Origin: Baffinella frigidus
Lineage: Eukaryota > Cryptophyceae > Cryptomonadales > Baffinellaceae
DNA: 22,815 nucleotides
Direction of reading: 5' to 3'
Assembly: GCA_026770585.1 (NCBI GenBank)
Contig: MU646841.1
Location: 21,725 to 44,539, forward strand
Made by a program: the position numbers and the translations under genes
Notes under the pieces: model-generated
Told to the model about the DNA's origin: nothing
The model's database searches: none
What the model saw: only the letters and a program-made list of their open reading frames with translations
In this document: positions 22,735-22,815 of the stretch, piece after piece
Layout of the letters: each line of letters opens with the position of its first letter
How positions within the stretch are numbered: the stretch's first letter is position 1

Positions 22735-22815
22735 GTTTGAGGGTTGAGGGTTGAGGGTTGAGGTTTGAGGGTTGAGGGTTGAGAGTTGAGGGTTGAGGGT
22801 TGAGGGTTGAGGGTT
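22674..22815 (+). repeat. terminal TTGAGGG array at right edge
   Basis: About twenty GGGTTGA heptamers with rare variants (GGTTTGA, GAGTTGA), G-rich strand pointing right. It is more uniform than the internal array and mirrors the CCCTCAA units at the left edge. Confidence 0.93.

Noticed and set aside
1-22815. Reading the window as a complete minichromosome with two telomeres
   Set aside because: The edge tracts are degenerate and the window limits are arbitrary. The outward orientation is suggestive but not sufficient.
1-22815. tRNA and rRNA genes
   Set aside because: No cloverleaf with conserved T-arm and anticodon arm, and no rRNA-like stretch, was recognised by eye. A covariance-model scan would be decisive.

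Overview
The window is eukaryotic nuclear DNA, gene-poor and repeat-rich, of a subtelomeric kind. The evidence is the tracts of degenerate TTTAGGG/TTGAGGG heptamers, exon fragments with recognisable splice sites, a FYVE zinc-finger gene, long microsatellites and many transposon families defined by inverted repeats. No operons, ribosome binding sites, rRNA, tRNA or CRISPR are visible. TTTAGGG-type repeats together with a GC-rich coding style fit a microalga or related protist, but the species cannot be fixed from this sequence.

Layout. 1-622: C-rich telomere-like repeats and a foldback remnant. 626-1113: a minus-strand terminal exon and an overlapping membrane-protein-like frame. 1121-2445: mosaic of dispersed repeats, colinear in inverted orientation with 20660-21845 near the other end. 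2738-5090: duplicated upstream region of the FYVE gene, one copy interrupted by a 1291-bp hAT-like element that carries a frameshifted gene fragment and two inserted foldback elements. 5275-6186: the FYVE gene, the only apparently intact gene. 6187-9856: microsatellites, copies of the FYVE 3' tail, and a dense nest of two MITE families. 9857-13775: a G-rich telomere-like array with higher-order structure and a 795-N gap. 13804-17325: exon fragments, minisatellites and more MITEs. 17330-20180: a decayed minus-strand gene, a small TA-flanked element and a MULE-like element with a 10-bp target duplication. 20660-22815: the right inverted arm, another foldback and a terminal TTGAGGG array.

Two MITE families dominate. 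Family A is a roughly 117-bp, nearly full-length palindrome bounded by CAGGGGTACC and flanked by TA. There are about 14 full copies plus fragments. Family B is about 101 bp, bounded by TCCCTTAAGTGGC, also flanked by TA, with about nine full or nearly full copies plus end fragments. Copies are nested, tandem (sharing one TA) and involved in local duplications. For one A copy the matching empty site is present elsewhere in the window, which shows precise insertion at TA with TA duplication. No transposase gene was recognised, so all families look non-autonomous here.

Most open frames are by-products of repeats. The FYVE gene is well supported. The other coding calls are fragments recognised by codon pattern, splice-site context or conservation between the two arms, and are given with low to moderate confidence. 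The genes do not form an evident pathway.
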